A stretch of 64,000 nt of DNA from Actinospineispora acaciae DSM 45401 (GCF_000620785.1 NZ_JIAI01000021.1:26237-90236), one strand, 5' to 3'; counted from the first letter of the stretch, positions 35,567 through 43,853 are shown. Numbers and translations are program-made. Notes: generated by a model from the letters alone, not told the origin.

Positions 35567-36736
35567 ATGACGTTGGACGGGCTGGTGCGGCCGGGCATGC
35601 GGGTGGCGGTGGCGGACGGGACGGGGACGCCGCGCGCGTTGTTCGCGGAGTTGAACCGGGTCGCGCAGACGCATGGTGACCTGCGGCTGCTGTTGGGGTG
35701 GATGCCGCATCCGGAGCCCGGGCTGGACGTCTCGCTGTTCGCCGACGCCCGCACGGTGATGTCCGGCTGGGGGTTGCGGTCCGCGGTGGCGGACGGGTTG
35801 GTGGAGCCGGTCCCGGCCCGGCTGTCCGCCGTGCCCGCGCTGCTGGCCGGGCCGCTGCGGCCGGACCTCGTGCTGGCCACGGTGGTCCGTGTGGAGGACG
35901 GGCTGCGGTTCTCCTCGGAGGTGTCCTGGCTGCGGGCGGCGGTGGGCGCGGGCGTGCCGGTGGCCGCCGTGGTCAGCCGCGGTGGGCCGCACGCCGATGC
36001 CGGGCCACCGCTGGCGGCGGACGCGGTGACCGTGCTGGGGGAGACGGACGACGCGCCTCGGGAGGTCACGTTCTCCTCGCCGAGCCCGGAGCACGAGCGG
36101 ATCTGTGCGCACGCCGCCGAGCTGGTGCCCGAGGGCGCGCGGCTGCAGGTCGGGCCGGGGCAGCTCGGCGCGGCGATGCTGCGGGCGCTGAAGGTGCCGG
36201 TACGGATCGACTCCGGGCTGCTGCCCGAGCAGGTGGTCGACCTGGACGAGCGCGGCCTGCTGATCGGCGAGCCGATGGCGGCGTACCTGGTCGGCGGCGC
36301 GCGGCTGTACCGGTGGGCGGACGGGCGGCCGATCCTGCACGGGCTGGAGGTCACGCACGACCTCGGGCGGCTCTCCGGCGGTTCCGGTGCCGGCGAGCCG
36401 TTCGTGGCGTTCAACACGGCCATCGAGGTGGACGTGGACGGCCAGGTGAACGTGGAGGGCACCTCGTCGGCGATCGTGGGCGGGATCGGCGGCCACCCCG
36501 ACTACACCGCGGCGGCCGCCCGCTCGGTCGGCGGCCTGAGCATCGTCGCGGTGCCGAGCACGCACCGGGGCCGTTCCACCCTGGTCCGCACCCTGTCCCG
36601 GCCGGTGACCACGCCGTCGCACGACGTGGACGTGGTGGTGACCGAGCGCGGCCACGCCGACCTGCGCGGCCTGACCCGCCGCGAGCGCTCCGCCGCGCTG
36701 CTCTCCCTGTGGGCGGCTCAGAACAGGCCGCTGTAG
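35567..36736 (+). CDS. Acetyl-CoA hydrolase/transferase-like protein
   Basis: 389 residues with the C-terminal half of CoA transferases: FNTAIEVDVDGQVNVEG, AIVGGIGGHPDYTAAAARS, SIVAVPSTHRGRSTLV and VVVTERGHADLRGLTRRERS are clear. The N-terminal domain is shorter than in 4-hydroxybutyrate CoA-transferase (about 430 residues) and poorly matched. The usual catalytic Glu of this family falls in a region I cannot align with confidence. It could be a CoA transferase or hydrolase. GTG codons at 35561 and 35564 are alternative starts. It overlaps acdS tail to tail by 19 bases. Confidence 0.75.
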   Translation: MTLDGLVRPGMRVAVADGTGTPRALFAELNRVAQTHGDLRLLLGWMPHPEPGLDVSLFADARTVMSGWGLRSAVADGLVEPVPARLSAVPALLAGPLRPDLVLATVVRVEDGLRFSSEVSWLRAAVGAGVPVAAVVSRGGPHADAGPPLAADAVTVLGETDDAPREVTFSSPSPEHERICAHAAELVPEGARLQVGPGQLGAAMLRALKVPVRIDSGLLPEQVVDLDERGLLIGEPMAAYLVGGARLYRWADGRPILHGLEVTHDLGRLSGGSGAGEPFVAFNTAIEVDVDGQVNVEGTSSAIVGGIGGHPDYTAAAARSVGGLSIVAVPSTHRGRSTLVRTLSRPVTTPSHDVDVVVTERGHADLRGLTRRERSAALLSLWAAQNRPL

Positions 36737-37722
36737 GCGTTGAGCGCGGGCTGGCCGCCGAGGTGGGCGTACAGCACCGTGGAGTCGCGCGCGATGTCGC
36801 CCCGGCGGACCAGGTCGATCAGCCCGGCCATCGACTTCCCCTCGTACACCGGGTCGATGATCATGCCTTCCAGGCGCGCGGTCAGGCGGATCGCGTCCAG
36901 TGTGGACTCGACCGGGATGCCGTAGGCGTCGCCGGCCCAGCCGTCCAGCACGGTGATCTCGTCCTCGCGCAGCTCGCGCCCCAGCCCGATCAGCTCGGCG
37001 GTGTTGCGGGCGATCTTCGCCACCTGGGCTCGGGTCTCGGCGAGCGTGGCCGAGGCGTCGATGCCGAGCACCCGGCGCGGCCGGTCCTGCCCGGCGAAGC
37101 CCGCGATCATGCCGGCGTGGGTGCTGCCGGTGACGCTGCACACCACCACGGTGTCGAAGAAGACGCCGAGCTCGCGCTCCTGCCGCTGCACCTCGTAGGC
37201 CCAGTTGGCGAACCCGAGCCCGCCCAGCGGATGGTCGGACGCCCCGGCCGGGATCGGGTACGGCGTGCCACCGGCCGCCCGCACGTCGTCCAGCGCCTGG
37301 TTCCAGCTCTGCTTGAAGCCGATCCCGAAACCGGCGTCCACCAGGCGCACGTCCGCCCCCATGATCCGGGACAGCAGGATGTTGCCGACCTTGTCGTTCA
37401 CCGGGTCCGGCCAGTCCACCCAGCTCTCCTGCACGAGCACGGCCTTGAGCCCGAGCACGGCGGCCACCGCCGCCACCTGCCGGGTGTGGTTGGACTGCAC
37501 GCCGCCGATGCTGACCAGCGTGTCCGCGCCCTTGGCCAGCGCGTCCGGAACCAGGTACTCCAGCTTGCGGACCTTGTTGCCGCCGTAGGCCAGCCCGCTG
37601 TTGCAGTCCTCCCGCTTGGCCCAGATCCTCGGCCCGCCGAGGTGGTCGCTGAGCCGGTTCAGCGGGTGCACCGGGCTGGGGCCGAACAGCAGCTCACAAC
37701 GCTCGAACCTCTCCAGGGACAT
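36718..37722 (-). CDS. acdS: 1-aminocyclopropane-1-carboxylate deaminase
   Basis: 334 residues, a fold-type II PLP enzyme turning the ethylene precursor ACC into 2-oxobutyrate and ammonia. MSLERFERCELLFGPSPVHPLNRL, the PLP Lys in YGGNKVRKLEYL (Lys50), VSIGGVQSNHTRQVAAVAA, the Glu in DPVYEGKSMAGLIDL and Leu in YAHLGGQPALNAY agree with true deaminases rather than D-cysteine desulfhydrase. GGAGGTG lies eight bases before the ATG. ACC deaminase is common in plant-associated actinomycetes and suggests a rhizosphere habit. No adjacent regulator was seen. Confidence 0.9.
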   Translation of the reverse strand: MSLERFERCELLFGPSPVHPLNRLSDHLGGPRIWAKREDCNSGLAYGGNKVRKLEYLVPDALAKGADTLVSIGGVQSNHTRQVAAVAAVLGLKAVLVQESWVDWPDPVNDKVGNILLSRIMGADVRLVDAGFGIGFKQSWNQALDDVRAAGGTPYPIPAGASDHPLGGLGFANWAYEVQRQERELGVFFDTVVVCSVTGSTHAGMIAGFAGQDRPRRVLGIDASATLAETRAQVAKIARNTAELIGLGRELREDEITVLDGWAGDAYGIPVESTLDAIRLTARLEGMIIDPVYEGKSMAGLIDLVRRGDIARDSTVLYAHLGGQPALNAYSGLF

Positions 37723-37771
37723 CGCTGGCACCTCCGGGGTTGGGTCGTTCACCCGAGACTAGGCTGGCGCG

Positions 37772-38305
37772 GTGATCAAGCGCTCGGGTCGCGGGCTGGT
37801 CGGCCCGGCCGGACTGCTGCTGGCGTTGCTCTGCTTCGGGCTGCCGTTCCTCACGGTCTCCTGCGAGTCGCCGGTCATGACCGTCACCGCCGACTACTCC
37901 GGCTGGGACCTCGCGTTCGGCGGCCAGCCGCACGTCGAGTCGACGGGGCCGAGCGACCAGCTCCAGGTGCGGGGGCCGGAGACGGAGCTGCCGTGGCAGC
38001 CGTTCGCGCTGTTCGCGGCCCTGGTCATCGTCGCCGGGATCGTGCTCACCCTGGCCCGGCCGCACCTGGCCAGGCTGACCGGCATCGTCACCGGATGCCT
38101 CGGCGCGCTGCTGCTGTTCGCCGCCGAGCGGATGGCGCGGGCCGCTGTCATCGGCGGGCTGAAGAAGGAGCACGTCGTCGTGCCCGGGACGCTCGACAAG
38201 CTGGTGGAGACCCGGTTCGGCTACTGGCTGGCGCTGCTGCTCCTGCTCGGCGTGGCCGCCTTCAACGCCGTCGAGCTGGCCCGCGACCGCCGTCCGCCCT
38301 CGTAG
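37772..38305 (+). CDS. Four-segment membrane protein of unknown function
   Basis: 177 residues from a GTG. Hydrophobic segments near residues 10-28, 85-105, 110-125 and 148-166; the loop between the first two (about 30-80) is extracytoplasmic and contains VSCESPVMTVTADYSGWDLAFGG. Not recognised. It is divergent from acdS with 49 bases between, so promoters of both must be close together. Confidence 0.65.
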   Translation: MIKRSGRGLVGPAGLLLALLCFGLPFLTVSCESPVMTVTADYSGWDLAFGGQPHVESTGPSDQLQVRGPETELPWQPFALFAALVIVAGIVLTLARPHLARLTGIVTGCLGALLLFAAERMARAAVIGGLKKEHVVVPGTLDKLVETRFGYWLALLLLLGVAAFNAVELARDRRPPS

Positions 38306-38311
38306 CGGAGG

Positions 38312-38890
38312 TCAGGGGGTGAGCAGGGCGGCCAGGGCCATGCGGCGCAGCAGGGCGGCGGCCTGGTCGGGGTCGGTGCGGGGGGCGCTGTGCGGGGTGG
38401 AGTTGAGCAGGCCGAACACGCCGTGCGCGGCGACCCTGGCGGCGGCCGGCTCCAGCCCGGGGTTGTGCCGGCGCAGGGCGTCCACCCAGATCTCGACGTA
38501 GGCGCGTTGCAGCGCGCGCACCCGGCGGTGCTCGTCGTCGGGCAGGTTGGCCAGGTCCCGGTCGTGCACGGTGATCAGCTCGGGCTCGCGCAACGAGAAG
38601 TCGAGCTGGAAGTCGACCAGCGCGGCGAGCAGCTCGGCGGGATCGGCGATCCGCTCGGCCAGCTCGGTGCCGCCGTCCAACAGCCGCTGGCTGATGCCCA
38701 CCAGCATCCGTGCGAGCAGCGCCTCCTTGCTGGCGAAGTGCCGGTACAGCGCCGGCCCGCTGACGCCGACCGCGGCGCCCAGCTCGGCGATGCTCACCCC
38801 GTGGAACCCGTGCCGGGCGAACAGCCGCCCGGCCACCCGGAGGATCTGCTCCTTGCGCGGCGAGCTGTCCGCGACCGGCCCGGCGACCAC
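38312..38890 (-). CDS. TetR family regulator
   Basis: 192 residues. The HTH (about 12-58) reads RKEQILRVAGRLFARHGFHGVSIAELGAAVGVSGPALYRHFASKEALLARM; the C-terminal part resembles the TetR_C regulators of acyl-CoA metabolism genes (VHDRDLANLPDDEHRRVRALQR). A palindrome at 38912-38927 just upstream is probably its own operator. No obvious target gene adjoins it, so it may act on distant fatty-acid or acyl-CoA genes. Confidence 0.87.
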   Translation of the reverse strand: MVAGPVADSSPRKEQILRVAGRLFARHGFHGVSIAELGAAVGVSGPALYRHFASKEALLARMLVGISQRLLDGGTELAERIADPAELLAALVDFQLDFSLREPELITVHDRDLANLPDDEHRRVRALQRAYVEIWVDALRRHNPGLEPAAARVAAHGVFGLLNSTPHSAPRTDPDQAAALLRRMALAALLTP

Positions 38891-38911
38891 CCGCCCACAC
38901 TAGCCGTCGAC

Positions 38912-38927
38912 GTTAACGAGCGCTAAC
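38912..38927. promoter_or_regulatory. Candidate TetR operator
   Basis: GTTAACGAGCGCTAAC, with GTTA/TAAC outer arms and a near-symmetric ACGAGCGC centre, 21 bases upstream of the TetR start. Sequences of this TAACG...CGTTA type are typical for TetR regulators of acyl-CoA dehydrogenase genes. Autoregulation is inferred. Confidence 0.5.
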
Positions 38928-38938
38928 GGCCGCCGAAG

Positions 38939-38982
38939 CCGTGAGTGGTTAGCGTTGTCATAGCAACGCTAACCACTCACGG
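38939..38982. repeat. R2 palindrome, copy 3
   Basis: Arms of 19 bases (CCGTGAGTGGTTAGCGTTG and its complement) around TCATAG, between the stop of the ABC ATPase gene and the operator of the TetR gene, both on the minus strand. The GCGTTG inner variant is shared with copy 5. Confidence 0.85.
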
Positions 38983-38985
38983 GTG

Positions 38986-39846
38986 TCAGCGGTGCAGCGG
39001 CGTATGGCGGTCGGCGTCCGGGCCGTCGGCGTCCCAACCGGGGACGTGGGCCTCCGCGACGGGCTGGGCCTGGGCGGTCCAGCGGCGCAGGGACCGTTTG
39101 ATCACGACCGGGTGGTCGAAGCAGGAGCTGACGTTCTCGCTGGTCAGGACGTCGTCAACGGGTCCGGAGCGCAGCGCGCGGCCGCCGGAGAGGAGCAGCG
39201 CGTGAGTGGTGCTGGCCGGCAGCTCCTCCAGGTGGTGGGTGACCAGCACGCTGGCCAGCGTGGGGTACTCCGCGCGCAGCGTGTCCACCGAGGTGAGCAG
39301 GCGCTCGCGGGCGGCCAGGTCCAGGCCGGTGCTCGGCTCGTCGAGCAGCAGCAGGTGCGGCTTCGGCATCAGCGCGCGGGCCACCAGGGTGCGGCCGCGC
39401 TCGCCGGCGGACAGCGTGGACAGCCCGGCGTTGCGCAGCCCGACCACCCCGAGCAGCTCCATCAGGTCGTCGGCGCGGCGCAGCTCGGACGCGGTGGGCT
39501 TCCAGCGCGGCACCCAGCCGTTGGTGCCGGTGGCGCCGGTGAGCACCGCCTGCTCCACGGTGAGCCGGATGTCCAGCGGCTGGCGGGGGTCGACGTGGCC
39601 GATCCAGCCGCGCAGCTCGCGCATGTCCACCCGGCCGAGCCGGAAGCCGAGCACCTCGACCCGCCCTCGCGTCGGGTGCGCGATCGCGCCGCACAGGCTG
39701 AGCAGCGTGCTCTTGCCGGCGCCGTTGGAGCCGAGCAGCGCCCAGTGCTCGCCCGCGTTCACGGTGAGCCGGATGCCGGCGAGGATCTCCCGCCCGTCCC
39801 GGACGAAGTCGACGTCCACGATGTCCAGGACGGGTTGCTGGGCCAC
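38986..39846 (-). CDS. ABC transporter ATP-binding protein (ModF/YheS-like single domain)
   Basis: 286 residues. Walker A LLGSNGAGKSTLLSL near residue 41, ABC signature LSAGERGRTLVARAL, Walker B HLLLLDEPSTGLD and the H-loop VLVTHHLEEL are all present. The HHLEELP ending and ERLLTSVDTLRAEYP resemble the soluble ABC proteins that handle ABC-type ATPase functions without a neighbouring permease. No membrane partner is adjacent, so substrate and partner are unknown. The GTG at 39846 has GAGGAG four bases before it; an earlier GTG at 39858 has no such site. Confidence 0.85.
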   Translation of the reverse strand: MAQQPVLDIVDVDFVRDGREILAGIRLTVNAGEHWALLGSNGAGKSTLLSLCGAIAHPTRGRVEVLGFRLGRVDMRELRGWIGHVDPRQPLDIRLTVEQAVLTGATGTNGWVPRWKPTASELRRADDLMELLGVVGLRNAGLSTLSAGERGRTLVARALMPKPHLLLLDEPSTGLDLAARERLLTSVDTLRAEYPTLASVLVTHHLEELPASTTHALLLSGGRALRSGPVDDVLTSENVSSCFDHPVVIKRSLRRWTAQAQPVAEAHVPGWDADGPDADRHTPLHR

Positions 39847-40001
39847 GGTGCTCCTCACGGGATCAGGGTTGCTCTAACGGACCGACGTGCGGCGTTCCCG
39901 GCCGTGAACGACTCTGGAATCATCCGTGGCGGCCACCCGAACATCGTATGAGCGCGGCCGCGCCCGTCTTGTATGCGGCCGGTCACATGGGTAGAGGAGA
40001 G

Positions 40002-40793
40002 ATGGCGGGCAACAGCCCGGACGCCGGACGCTCGGTGCTCAGCCGGGCGCTCGCCGTGCTCGGAGCGTTCACCTCCGAGCGGCCCGAGCACACCCTCGCC
40101 TCGATCGTGCAGGCCACCGGCCTGTCCTCGGCCACCGCGTACCGGCTGGTCGCCGAGCTGGTGGCGTGGGGCGCGCTGGAGCGGGTGGAGCGCGGCAGGT
40201 ACCGGATCGGCATCCGTCTCTGGCGGGTCGGGTCGCTGGCCCCGGCCGCGCGCGACCTGCGCGACGCCGCGCTGCCGTTCCTGCAGGACCTGGCCACCGC
40301 GACCGGGCACTACGTGCACCTGGTGGTGGTGGACGGGCACCACGCGCTGTTCGTGGAGCGGCTGCCGGGGCGGATCGAGGCGAAGGTCCGCTCCCGGGTC
40401 GGCCGGCACATGCCGCTGCACGCCAGCGGGCCGGGGAAGGTGCTGCTGGCGCACTCGCCCGCCGCCTTCGTCGACGAGGTGGTGGGCAGGGGGCTGGTCA
40501 GGCTGGCGTCCGGCACCATCACCGACCGGGCGGCCCTGACCAGGGCGCTGGCCGACATCCGGACCACCGGCTACTGCGTGAGCCGCGACGAGATGACCGA
40601 CGGGACGTCGTCGGTGGCCGCGCCCGTGTTCGGCCCGACCGGCGAGGCCGTCGCGGGCATCTCGGTGGTGCTCGGCACCGGTACCGAGAACCCGCAGCTG
40701 CTCGCGCCGGTGGTGCGGGTGACGGCGGCGGCGATCTCCCGCGCGCTGGGCGCACCTGCGGAACGTTTTCCGCTCAGTGGGAGGAACCGCTGA
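40002..40793 (+). CDS. IclR family regulator of the aromatic-acid cluster
   Basis: 263 residues. Winged HTH (about 10-70: VLSRALAVLGAFTSERPEHTLASIVQATGLSSATAYRLVAELV) and an IclR effector domain (HYVHLVVVDGHHALFVERLPG...MPLHASGPGKVLLAHSP). AGAGGAGAG precedes the ATG at 40002. It is upstream of and codirectional with an aromatic-acid transporter and a benzoylformate decarboxylase-like gene, which it presumably controls. A perfect palindrome GCGGAA-CGTT-TTCCGC at 40758-40773, near its 3' end, could be the site it binds. Confidence 0.87.
   Translation: MAGNSPDAGRSVLSRALAVLGAFTSERPEHTLASIVQATGLSSATAYRLVAELVAWGALERVERGRYRIGIRLWRVGSLAPAARDLRDAALPFLQDLATATGHYVHLVVVDGHHALFVERLPGRIEAKVRSRVGRHMPLHASGPGKVLLAHSPAAFVDEVVGRGLVRLASGTITDRAALTRALADIRTTGYCVSRDEMTDGTSSVAAPVFGPTGEAVAGISVVLGTGTENPQLLAPVVRVTAAAISRALGAPAERFPLSGRNR
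40758..40773. promoter_or_regulatory. Palindrome inside the IclR gene end
   Basis: GCGGAACGTTTTCCGC, six-base perfect arms with a four-base spacer, 16 bases upstream of the predicted -35 box of the transporter promoter. The GGAA...TTCC form suits IclR-family sites. Binding is inferred. Confidence 0.4.
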
Positions 40794-40818
40794 CAGGACG
40801 CTGACCGGTACCGATACT
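40790..40818 (+). promoter_or_regulatory. Candidate promoter of the transporter/decarboxylase operon
   Basis: CTGACA (40790-40795) spaced 17 bases from GATACT (40813-40818) predicts a transcript start near 40825, eight bases before the structured leader begins. The -35 box overlaps the IclR stop codon. Confidence 0.45.
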
Positions 40819-40832
40819 CCGCGCACCAGAAC

Positions 40833-40935
40833 GAGAGGGTTATTCACGCTCCTGGCACGAGGGCGGGCCGGAGGCTCGTCCGAGTGGCTGGATCGGCGGT
40901 TTGATCGCCGGAGGCGATTCGTGAATAACCCTCTC
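40833..40935 (+). ncRNA. Structured 5' leader: 16-bp closing stem with two inner hairpins
   Basis: GAGAGGGTTATTCACG (40833-40848) is perfectly complementary to CGTGAATAACCCTCTC (40920-40935). Within are ACGAG/CTCGT (40857-40861 with 40875-40879) and CGGCG/CGCCG (40894-40898 with 40906-40910), so the RNA can form a three-way junction closed by a long stem. It starts just after a predicted promoter and ends 22 bases before the transporter ATG. Its 3' strand also pairs with the ribosome binding site (next entry), the layout of a regulatory RNA. A miniature transposable element with terminal inverted repeats is the other reading. Confidence 0.5.
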
Positions 40936-40949
40936 TGAGTTAAGAGAGG
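40930..40949 (+). promoter_or_regulatory. Hairpin that would hide the transporter ribosome binding site
   Basis: CCTCTCT (40930-40936) pairs with AGAGAGG (40943-40949) around GAGTTA. The 3' arm carries the AGAGG of the Shine-Dalgarno region of the gene at 40958. Its 5' arm shares six bases with the closing stem of the leader, so the two folds exclude each other. Confidence 0.5.
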
Positions 40950-40957
40950 TGGAGCGG

Positions 40958-42241
40958 ATGTCGGCGAGCTCAGCGGCGAGCCCGACAACGCCCGGTGAGC
41001 GCAACGCGAGCTGGGTGCTGCCCCTGTGCTGGTCGTCCGTCGCGCTGGAGGGCGCCGACCTGGTGGTGCTCGGCGTGGTGATGCCGTCGCTGCTGCGCTC
41101 GGACTGGGGGCTGAACCCGACCACCGGCGGGGTCATCGCCACCGTCGGGCTGCTCGGCGTGATGGCCGGCGCGCTCACCATCGGCCCGCTCACCGACGCG
41201 ATCGGCCGCCGGCGCGGCATGCTGATCACCGTCACCGCGTTCTCCGTGCTCACCGTGCTGTGCGCGGCCGCGCCCGACCCGTGGACGTTCGGCGTGTTGC
41301 GGTTCCTGGCCGGCATCCCGCTGGGCGGGGTGTTGCCGGTCGCGCTCGCGCTGGTCAACGAGTACGCAAAGGGCGGCCGGGTCGGAAGTTCGACGACCAC
41401 GCTGATGACCGGCTACCACGTCGGCGCGGTGCTGGTCTCGCTGCTGGGCATCGCGGTGATCCCGAGCCTGGGCTGGCGGCCGATGTTCGTGGTGCTGGCG
41501 ATCCCGGCGCTGGTGCTCGTACCGCTGATCCTGCGCAGGCTGCCCGAGTCGACCTGGTACCTCAGCGCCCGCGACGGCGCGAGCGACGGCGGCAGCGGCT
41601 CGGCGGCGCGCAGCTCCATCGGGACGCTGTTCCAGCGCGGCTACCTGGGCGCCACGCTGGCGTTCTGGGTCACCTCGTTCATGGGGTTGCTGCTGGTCTA
41701 CGGGCTGAACACGTGGCTGCCGGAGATCATGCGCTCGGCCGGGTACGAGCTGCGGGCCGGGCTGGCGCTGCTGCTGGTGCTCAACGTCGGCGCGGTGCTG
41801 GGCATGCTGCTGGCCGGGCGGGTCAGCGACCGGATCGGGCTGCGGCCGGCCACCATCTGGTGGTTCGTCGCCGCCATGGTGTTCCTGGCCCTGCTCACCA
41901 TCCGGATGCCCGGCGTCGGGGTGTACGTGAGCGTGCTGCTGGCCGGCCTGTTCGTGTTCAGCGCGCAGGTGCTGGTGTACGCCTACATCGGGCGGCGCTA
42001 CCCGACCTGGGCGCGCGGCACCGCGCTCGGCTCGGCCAGCGGGGTCGGGCGGCTGGGCGCGATCAGCGGCCCGCTGCTCGGCGGCGCGATGCTCTCCGCC
42101 GGCATCGCCTACCCGTGGGGCTTCTTCATGTTTGCGGCGGCCGCCGCGGTGGGCGCGGTGGCCACGTTCCTGGTGCCCGGTGCGGCCACCGACGGAATCG
42201 ACACGACGCGGCCGACGACGTCCGCCACGGAGGAGGGATGA
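40958..42241 (+). CDS. AAHS-type MFS transporter (aromatic acid:H+ symporter)
   Basis: 427 residues and 12 segments. SSVALEGADLVVLGVVMPSLL carries the Asp of the first helix conserved in aromatic-acid symporters (PcaK/BenK group), and GPLTDAIGRRRGMLITV is the family loop motif. Coupled by a one-base gap region to the decarboxylase gene, it probably imports an aromatic keto- or hydroxy-acid such as benzoylformate or mandelate. AGAGGTGGAG precedes the ATG but lies in a possible hairpin. Confidence 0.87.
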   Translation: MSASSAASPTTPGERNASWVLPLCWSSVALEGADLVVLGVVMPSLLRSDWGLNPTTGGVIATVGLLGVMAGALTIGPLTDAIGRRRGMLITVTAFSVLTVLCAAAPDPWTFGVLRFLAGIPLGGVLPVALALVNEYAKGGRVGSSTTTLMTGYHVGAVLVSLLGIAVIPSLGWRPMFVVLAIPALVLVPLILRRLPESTWYLSARDGASDGGSGSAARSSIGTLFQRGYLGATLAFWVTSFMGLLLVYGLNTWLPEIMRSAGYELRAGLALLLVLNVGAVLGMLLAGRVSDRIGLRPATIWWFVAAMVFLALLTIRMPGVGVYVSVLLAGLFVFSAQVLVYAYIGRRYPTWARGTALGSASGVGRLGAISGPLLGGAMLSAGIAYPWGFFMFAAAAAVGAVATFLVPGAATDGIDTTRPTTSATEEG

Positions 42242-42242
42242 G

Positions 42243-43853
42243 ATGCGGACGGTTCGGGACGCGACGCTGGACGTACTGCGCCACCGGGGCCTGACCACGA
42301 TCTTCGCCAACCCGGGTTCGACCGAGGTGTCGTTCCTGACCGACCTGCCCGACGACTTCGAGTTCGTGCTGGCCCTGCACGAGGGCGCGGTGGTCGGCAT
42401 CGCCACGGGCTGGGCGACCGCCCGCGAGCAGCCGGCGTTCGTGAACCTGCACACCACCGCCGGGCTGGGCAACGCGGTCGGCGCGCTGGCCACCGCCAGG
42501 GTGAACCGGGTGCCGCTGGTGGTGCTGGTCGGCCAGCAGGACCGCCGGCACCTGGCGTACCGGCCGTTCCTGACCGGCGACCTGGACGGGCTGGCCGGCA
42601 ACTACCCGGTGTGGACCAGCCAGCCGGCGCGGGCCCAGGACGTGCCGGGCGCGCTGGCCAGGGCGTTCCACGAGGCGCGGATCGGGCGCGGCCCGGCGCT
42701 GGTGATCGTGCCCAGCGGGGACTGGGCGGAGCCGGCCGAGGACATCGAGATCCCGGCGCCGTCCGTGCTGCGCACCGCCTCGGTGCTGGACGACGAGGTG
42801 GCCGGCGAGCTGGTCGCGCTGGTTGGCGGGGCGAGCAAGCCGGCGCTGGTGGTGGGCGCGGACGCCGACCACTCCGACACCTGGGCGGCGCTGGTGGAGC
42901 TGGCCGAGCGGCTGGACTGCCCGGTGTGGCAGGAGGCGTTCTCCGCGCGCGCCGGGTTCCCGCAGAACCACCGCCTGTTCGCCGGGCACCTGCCGGCCGG
43001 GCGGGAGCGGCTGCGCCGCGCGCTGCGCGGGCACGACGTGGTGCTGGTGGTCGGCGCGCCGGTGTTCCGGCAGTACCTGTACGAGCCGGGTCCGCTGGTC
43101 GAGCCGGGCACCAGGGTGGCGGTGCTGACCGACGACATCGAGGACGCCCAGCAGAGCGCCGCCGAGCTGGCGGTGGTGGCCGACCTGGCCCCGGCCTGCC
43201 GGCTGCTGGTGGCGCGGGTGCCGGCGCGCGCTCCGTCCGAGCCGGCCCCGGTGCCGCCGTCGCCCCGGCCGGCGTCCGAGCCCAAGCCCGCCGGCGGGGT
43301 CGCGCTGCGGGCCGCGCACGTGATGGCCGCGCTGGCCGAGCGGATCCGGCCGGACACGGTGGTGGTGGAGGAGACCCCGTCCAGCCGTCCGGACCTGAAC
43401 CGGCTGCTGCCCGCGCGCGAGCCGCTGGGCTACCTGAGCGCGGCCATGGGCGGGCTCGGGTTCGCGCTGCCGGCCGCGATCGGGGTGCGGATGGCGCAGC
43501 CGGACCGGCCGGTGGTCGCGGTGGTCGGCGACGGGTCGTCGATGTACGGCATTCAGGCGCTGTGGAGCGCGGCGCACTACTCCTGCGGCGTGCTGTTCGT
43601 GGTGCTGGCCAACGGCCGCTACGCGATCATGGACCGGCTGGCGGAGAAGCACGGCGGCAAGGCGCCGTGGCCGGCGTTCGAAGAGGTCAGCGTGTGCGCG
43701 CTGGCGCGCGGGCTGGGCTGCCCGGCGGAGCGGGTGGACAACTACTCCGACCTGGTCGCCACGCTGGACAAGGTGGTGCCGACGCTGCCGGGGCGGATCA
43801 ACCCGCTGGTGCTGGAGGTCGGCGTGCGGCCGGACCCGACGTTCGAGCAGTAG
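42243..43853 (+). CDS. Benzoylformate decarboxylase-like ThDP enzyme
   Basis: 536 residues. Residues matching benzoylformate decarboxylase are Ser in FANPGSTE (Ser26 equivalent), Glu in LHEGAVVGIA (Glu47), His in NLHTTAGLGNA (His70) and the ThDP motif VVGDGSSMYGIQALW. The segment that holds His281, normally VFRYHQYDPGQYL, reads VFRQYLYEPGPLV, so that acid/base His is missing, and NNGTYG is ANGRYA. Substrate or mechanism may therefore differ. GGAGGG lies before the ATG. Its last 112 bases overlap antisense with the WYL regulator gene. Confidence 0.8.
   Translation: MRTVRDATLDVLRHRGLTTIFANPGSTEVSFLTDLPDDFEFVLALHEGAVVGIATGWATAREQPAFVNLHTTAGLGNAVGALATARVNRVPLVVLVGQQDRRHLAYRPFLTGDLDGLAGNYPVWTSQPARAQDVPGALARAFHEARIGRGPALVIVPSGDWAEPAEDIEIPAPSVLRTASVLDDEVAGELVALVGGASKPALVVGADADHSDTWAALVELAERLDCPVWQEAFSARAGFPQNHRLFAGHLPAGRERLRRALRGHDVVLVVGAPVFRQYLYEPGPLVEPGTRVAVLTDDIEDAQQSAAELAVVADLAPACRLLVARVPARAPSEPAPVPPSPRPASEPKPAGGVALRAAHVMAALAERIRPDTVVVEETPSSRPDLNRLLPAREPLGYLSAAMGGLGFALPAAIGVRMAQPDRPVVAVVGDGSSMYGIQALWSAAHYSCGVLFVVLANGRYAIMDRLAEKHGGKAPWPAFEEVSVCALARGLGCPAERVDNYSDLVATLDKVVPTLPGRINPLVLEVGVRPDPTFEQ

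Noticed and set aside
33938..37141. 1067-codon fusion of APC permease with an upstream extension
   Set aside because: The part beyond 35506 is antisense to the CoA-transferase-like gene; the permease begins naturally at MTATLDTAHVEDAK.
36718..37722. D-cysteine desulfhydrase instead of ACC deaminase
   Set aside because: The Glu in VYEGKSM and Leu in HLGGQPALN fit ACC deaminase; the two families differ there.
40833..40935. Complete insertion sequence
   Set aside because: At 103 bases it has no transposase gene, and no target duplication is visible at its ends; at most a miniature element.
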